Origin: Thalassia testudinum
Lineage: Eukaryota > Streptophyta > Magnoliopsida > Alismatales > Hydrocharitaceae
Length of the DNA stretch: 64,000 nt
Direction: 5' to 3'
Assembly (NCBI GenBank): GCA_037157565.1
Contig: JAZHRO010000073.1
Location: 90,126,001-90,190,000, forward strand
Both the position numbers and the translations under genes were made by a program. A model generated the notes under the pieces. It ran no database searches and had not been told where the DNA came from. It worked only from the letters and a program-made list of their open reading frames with translations. Of the stretch, positions 59,489 to 64,000 are shown in pieces. Every line of letters begins with the position of its first letter. Position 1 is the first letter of the stretch.

Positions 59489-59970
59489 TTAAACTATAAG
59501 AATAGTTTCATTCGAAAAAGTGTCAGCAATCGGAATGTCCGAATGAGAGGAATCACCTAGGAGTCTCGACAAATGATCCGCTACCAGATTTTGTACCCAG
59601 ATTTTATCCTTGATTTCAAGATCAAATTCTTGAAGCAGAAGAATCCAACGAATAAGCTGGGGTTTAGCATCCTTTTTGGCCAAGAGATGTCTCAAGGCCA
59701 AGTGGTCGGTATAGATGATAACATGAGACCCTAAGAGATAAGCCCTGAATTTTTCCAAAGTGAACACTACAGCTAGTAATTCCTTTTAGTAACAGTGTAG
59801 TTCCTCTGGGCTTCATCCAGAGTTTTACTAGCGTAGTAGATGACAGAGGCCTTTCTATCAATTTTCTGACCTAGGATAGCCCCGACCACATAATCAGAAG
59901 CGTCGGTCATGATCTCAAAAGGGGTTGTCCAAATTGGTGGTTGTAAAACTGGAGCACATGTGATTGCCAT
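59489..59970 (-). pseudogene. RNase H domain of element F pol
   Basis: EIMTDASDYVVGAILGQ, YYASKTLDEAQRNYT, then after a frame change at about 59770 [26 protein letters not shown] and ADHLSR. This order is typical of Ty3/gypsy RNase H. Confidence 0.92.
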
Positions 59971-59991
59971 TTTTAGGAAATCAAATGCCTT

Positions 59992-61080
59992 TCAGCATGA
60001 TTCGTCAAAAACAAATGGCATTTCTTTCGCAAGAAGATTGCTCAAGGGACGAGCAACCTTTGAGAAATCCTTGATGAATCTTCGATAGAATCCCACATGT
60101 CCAAGAAATGATCGAATTTGTTTAACAGATGTGGGAGGAGGAAGTTTAGTGATAGCATCAACCTTAGCTTTATCCACTTCAATTCCCCGTTCAGAGATTA
60201 CATGACCCAAAACAATGCCTTCTTGGGTCATGAAATGACTCTTTTCCCAGCTAAAGACGAATCGTGTTTTGATACATCGCTTAAGAATCTTTTCCAGATT
60301 AGCCAAACAAGAGTCAAATGATTCTCCGAAAATAGAGAAATCATCCATGAAGACTTCCATAAACTCTCCCACCATGTTAGAAAATATGGCTAGCATACAC
60401 CTTTGAAAAGTCGCAGGTGCATTGCATAACCCGAAAGGCATCCTACGAAAAGCAAAGGTTCTGTAGGGATAGGTGAAAGTAGTTTTTTCCTGATCCTCGG
60501 GATGGTTAGGAACTTAGTTGTATTCTAAGTAGCCATCAAGAAAACAGAAGTACTTCTACCTGGTTAATCTTTCCAAGATTTGATCGATGAAGGGCAAGGG
60601 AAAATGATCCCTTTTAGTGGCTGTGTTCAGCTTCCTTTAATCAATACAAACCCTCCAAGAGGAAGCTGAACGAGTTGTGACAGATTCTCCTCTCTCATTA
60701 GTCACAACGGTAATCCCGATTTTCTTCAGAACAATCTGTACGGGACTTACCCAGGGACTATCAGAGATTGGATAAATAATTCTTGTATCAAGCCACTTGA
60801 TGATTTCCTTTTTTACCACTTCTCGCATATTTGGATTCAATCTCCTCTGCATCTGGCGAGAAGGGTGGGATCCATCTTCCAAGAATATTCTATGATTACA
60901 GTAAGATGGCTCGATCCCCCTGAGGTCATGAATGGTCCAACCAATTGCCTCCTTATGTTCCTTCAGGACCTTGATCAATTTAATCTCTTGCTCCTTTGTC
61001 AATTTAGCACCAATAATCATAGGGAGCGACTTCTGAGGTCCTAAAAATTGATATTTCAAATTCTCAGGCAATGGTTTCAA
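59992..61080 (-). pseudogene. Reverse transcriptase domain of element F pol
   Basis: The N-terminal blocks RQMQRRLNPNMREVVKKEI and WVSPVQIVLKK are followed by FGLCNAPATFQR, the catalytic FMDDFSIFG near 60350, SHFMTQEGIVLGH and the thumb RSFLGHVGFYRRFIKDFS. Most of it is in one frame; the main defects are stops between 60636 and 60441. The FMDD variant is shared with E. Confidence 0.93.
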
Positions 61081-61086
61081 TTCAAG

Positions 61087-62067
61087 CTAGGGCAGGTTGA
61101 TGATTGATGGTAGGGTAGATGCTAAAGATTCAACAAGAGGAAGAGGTTGTGAGTGAACAAAATCAATAACCTCTTCTGAAGATGGCATGTCAACCATAGA
61201 GGGTTGCAGGTCAAATTCGTCATCTAAAGAGCAACTTTCAATTGAAGAAACCATCAAACAAGTTTCAATGTTTTCATTATCCTCATCAAGTTCCTCAATA
61301 AATCCACAATCCTCAAATTTATTAATCGCCATAAAAATATCCAATTTCATTCGTTGATCCCCAAAGGCTATTTCCATGTTACCAGTTTCACAATTAATGT
61401 TGGCCTTAGCGGTAGCCAGGAACGGATGCCCCAGAATGACGGGCGTGTTCCTCAGATTATCAGGTACATCCATGTCAAGGACAAGGAAATCTATAGGAAA
61501 ATAGAAATCCTTGACCTTAACTATAACATCATCAATAACGCCTCGTGGGTTTGTGACTGAGTGGTCTGCTAACTGTAGCATTACTAAAGTTGGCCGAAGT
61601 TCACCTAACCCAAACTTCTCGTAAAGAGAAGTCAAAATTAGGTTGATGGATGCACCTAGATCCAAAAGTGCTCTATCAAATGCATAATCTCCGATGACGC
61701 AAGAAATCAATGGAGCACCAGGATTTCTCTTTTTTTAAGGGAGGTAGTGCAGGATAACAGAACTAGCCGGCTCAGAGAATACCACCTTCCTCGGAACAGA
61801 TTCTCTCAACTTACACTTTTGTGTACATAATTCCTTTAAAAATCTTGCATAAGCCGGTATGTGCTTGATAGCATCAAGGAGTAGGATATTGATCTCAACA
61901 TTCTTAAATAGATTCAGAAGCTCCTCATTGCTATCAATAGACTTCTTCTTTGATTTGGTTAAGGCTTCAGGAAAAGGAACATGATCCATATCTTTGGAAT
62001 CAGGTTCCTGAGCGTTGATTTCTCCTCTAGAATTCTCCTCTCTCTCCTCAGGTTCTTCTGGATTCAA
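61087..62067 (-). pseudogene. Linker and aspartic protease of element F
   Basis: A hydrophilic linker (62067-61735) includes HIPAYARFLKELCTQK. The protease (61710-61087) has the catalytic ALLDLGASINL with DLG in place of DTG, then RGVIDDVIVKVKDFYFPIDF and ILGHPFLATAKANINC. It would mature the polyprotein. It lies in the same frame as RT, with a stop near 61735. Confidence 0.9.
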
Positions 62068-62630
62068 AAGATTAGAATAGTGTGGTTGTGGATCCTGAGT
62101 CTGCTTACCGCCCCTTAAAGTGACAGAATTTGTAGATGCATAAGAATTTGGGTCTTGGGGAGGGTTAGGAAAGATTGGAGGGGCTTGATTATCTATGAAT
62201 TGTTGATTTGCAGAAGAAGAAGAGGACGAGGAACCCTACTCAACCACCTGAGCATGTGCGTGTGGGTCCCTCTAATTTCCGTACCCATGGGCTTGGTTGC
62301 CCAAATTCTTAATATTTCACGGGTTGGGTATGGGTTGGGATGGTAAAGATCCGAGTTGATGAGAGTTAGCAATGAGCCCGGACTACAAGTTGTCCAGTGA
62401 GGCTTTCATTTGCTGCATGAGCTAGAGCATGGATCCTTACATCTCTACCATTTGTCGGTTCAAATCAGCCTACCCTGCGGGTTGACGGCATTCCAAGCTG
62501 GCTGATTGACCTGATTCGGAGGCAACTGAGTATATACTTAACCCTGGCCCATTGGTCGTTGCGGAGCATTGTTGCCGGGTTGGAATTGGGTTTGTTGCCC
62601 TAGGTTTTTCCAAGAGAAGTTTGGGTGGTT
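62068..62630 (-). other. Low-complexity gag-protease linker of element F
   Basis: A Gln/Asn/Pro-rich coding remnant with stops lies between gag and protease. No catalytic motif is visible. Confidence 0.55.
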
Positions 62631-63752
62631 TCAACAACTTGGATTATAGGCATTAGAGTAGGGGTTGGATCTAACATTCTCTTGTACAGCACAGACATCC
62701 TCATAGGGTGAGGATGGAGAGAAAGAAAGGGAAGGATCAGAAAAACTGGGATTAAAGGCCCCAGTTTGGAACCCGTGGAGTTCCAAAAATTGCTGACTCA
62801 CAGGTTGAGCCGCATCCAATTGATTCACGAACTCCCATCCAGAAGGAGCTCGTGAAGAATGGAATCCCGAATTTTGGGATTGAGTGGATCGAGAGTTGTT
62901 CATAGAATTACTAGCCATCCACTCTTACATTCCCTTAGCAACCAAGTCCACCTTATCAAGTTTGTTACAAATCGATTCCATATCAAATGAATGAGAGTCA
63001 TGGACTTCATTGACATTTGATCTGGGCTGCTGGGACCGATTAAATGTATCCATGGAGGCATGATTGATTGAATTCTCACTCATTTCCTCAAATAAATCAT
63101 GTGCACTATCTGCATCTTTATTGAGGAAATTGCCTCCGCAAGAAGCATCCACATGATTTCTGAGTTGCTTAGTCAACCCATGATAGAAGATCTACACGAG
63201 TTGCTATTTCAGCACCTCGTGGTGTGGACACCTCCGCAATAAGTCCTAGAATCACTCCCAGGCCACATGAAACTGCTCCCTCGACCTCTGGGTAAAGGTA
63301 GTGATTGCCCGTCTCAAAGCATTGGTACGTCCGACTGGGAAGAATTTCTTCAGAAAGGCCGATTTCAACTCATTCCAAGTTGTAATTGGTCTTCCTATTG
63401 TCCTATAACAATGCGTGGCCTTATCCCTAAGAGAGTGGGGGAAGAGCCTCATGATCATTTGCTCCTCGTTTACGTTTCGTGCCTTGGTGGTCTGGACCAA
63501 AGTGGTCAAGTCGTCCCAGTGCTAAAACGGATCTTCGGAGCCAAGCCCATGATAATGTTTAATCAGGATTAACGCTTGGGGCTTGATTTCTACGTCACCG
63601 GCTGGAATTTGGACACTGGGATGTTCCCTGTAATTTGAAGGATCGTAAAAATCCTTCAAGGGTTGAGCGCCCTGCATTCTCTGCATTTATTCTAGCTGCC
63701 TTCGAAATTCGTCCTGTGGATTTCCAAGCAGAGGAGGCTATTGGTCGGCCAT
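62631..63752 (-). pseudogene. gag of element F (decayed)
   Basis: It would form the particle core. I choose the ATG at 63752, whose N-terminal MADQ matches Athila-type gag starts. The core (63509-63252) has MRLFPHSLRDKATHCY, TTWNELKSAFLKKFFPVGR and REQFHVAWE; this is a Retrotrans_gag-type domain. The C-terminal part has DSAHDLFEEMSEN and SNPYSNAYNPSC. From 63509 on it stays in one frame with several stops. It is clearly related to E gag and unrelated to the ORFs of B, C, D and G. Confidence 0.88.
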
Positions 63753-64000
63753 GGGATCAATTTGACCAAAATCCAACTTGCGCCTCCTAGAATACTCTAA
63801 TGGTCCTTCCAATCAGGGATTCAATGACCGTCTTCCCAGCATAAACTAGGAGAAGGTCGGAAGGACTGGGGATAGGGACCCTACAGCACAACAAAACAAG
63901 GTTGTCCTTAAGTGGGGTAGCCTAAGGATCTACTTACTCCAAAAACCTACCTTAAGACTGTAAATGATTTACTCTACTTGCATCTGTTCAATCCAACCAG
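63753..64000 (-). other. Start of the element F leader
   Basis: The last ~110 bases (63892-64000) align with leader sequence of C (49130-49240) and B, including ATGATTTACTCTACTT and AATCCAACCAG. In B and C the conserved leader block starts immediately after this point, so it should continue just outside the window. Confidence 0.7.

Larger units (their letters stand above)
55151..64000 (-). mobile_element. Element F: autonomous Athila-like Ty3/gypsy retrotransposon (runs off the window)
   Basis: The 3' LTR is at 55151-56799, followed by polypurine tract, spacer, integrase, RNase H, RT, protease, gag and part of the leader, all on the minus strand. It is less decayed than E: protease and RT blocks share one frame. 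The 5' LTR and primer-binding site lie beyond 64000. Confidence 0.92.

Overview
The window is nuclear DNA of a flowering plant and appears to be a gene-free, transposon-packed block such as pericentromeric or intergenic heterochromatin. The evidence is a set of nested Ty3/gypsy LTR retrotransposons with Athila-type pol domains and primer-binding sites complementary to the 3' end of tRNA-Asp, a CACTA transposon with a TNP2-type transposase, and two plant L1-clade LINEs. I found no ordinary host gene, rRNA, tRNA gene or CRISPR. The sequence does not let me name the species.

Layout. 1-3253 is the internal part of minus-strand element D, whose LTR (3254-19040) is split by element E. E (3354-17550, minus strand, TSD TCGAA) is a decayed autonomous Athila-like element with gag, protease, RT, RNase H and integrase remnants. 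A 5'-truncated LINE (14886-17485) sits in its right LTR. 19421-38994 is a three-LTR tandem array, LTR1-B-LTR2-A-LTR3, on the minus strand with near-matching flanks (GGTAT/TGTAT). LTR1 is split by the young non-autonomous element G (19815-29459, plus strand, TSD GGATG). 39713-43976 is a CACTA element with subterminal palindromes and a broken TNP2 gene. It is cut by an LTR (H), which is in turn cut by non-autonomous element C (44247-52087, minus strand, TSD TCATG). 53440-55150 is the 5' part of a second LINE, cut in its endonuclease domain by autonomous element F (55151 to beyond the window end, minus strand).

How the parts relate. Elements B, C, D and G carry no gag or pol. Each instead carries one long reading frame (about 510-565 codons) for a Tyr/Pro-rich, acidic protein that I do not recognise. 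In B, C and G it stays in one frame and is broken only by stop codons. Autonomous F shares its leader and its post-pol spacer with B and C, and A (a deletion derivative) shares the spacer. Autonomous E shares its post-pol spacer with G. This looks like two autonomous/non-autonomous partnerships that keep common cis-acting RNA regions but different proteins.

Candidate cis elements were found by eye: a hairpin next to the polypurine tract in most elements, a duplicated ~55-nt motif in the spacer of A, B, C and F, a conserved ~95-nt leader block in B, C and G, a six-hairpin cluster in the LTRs of G, a duplicated ~50-nt block and a GATC palindrome in U3, and a tRNA-like segment in the LTRs of C and F. 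All similarity statements come from visual comparison, not from alignment software.
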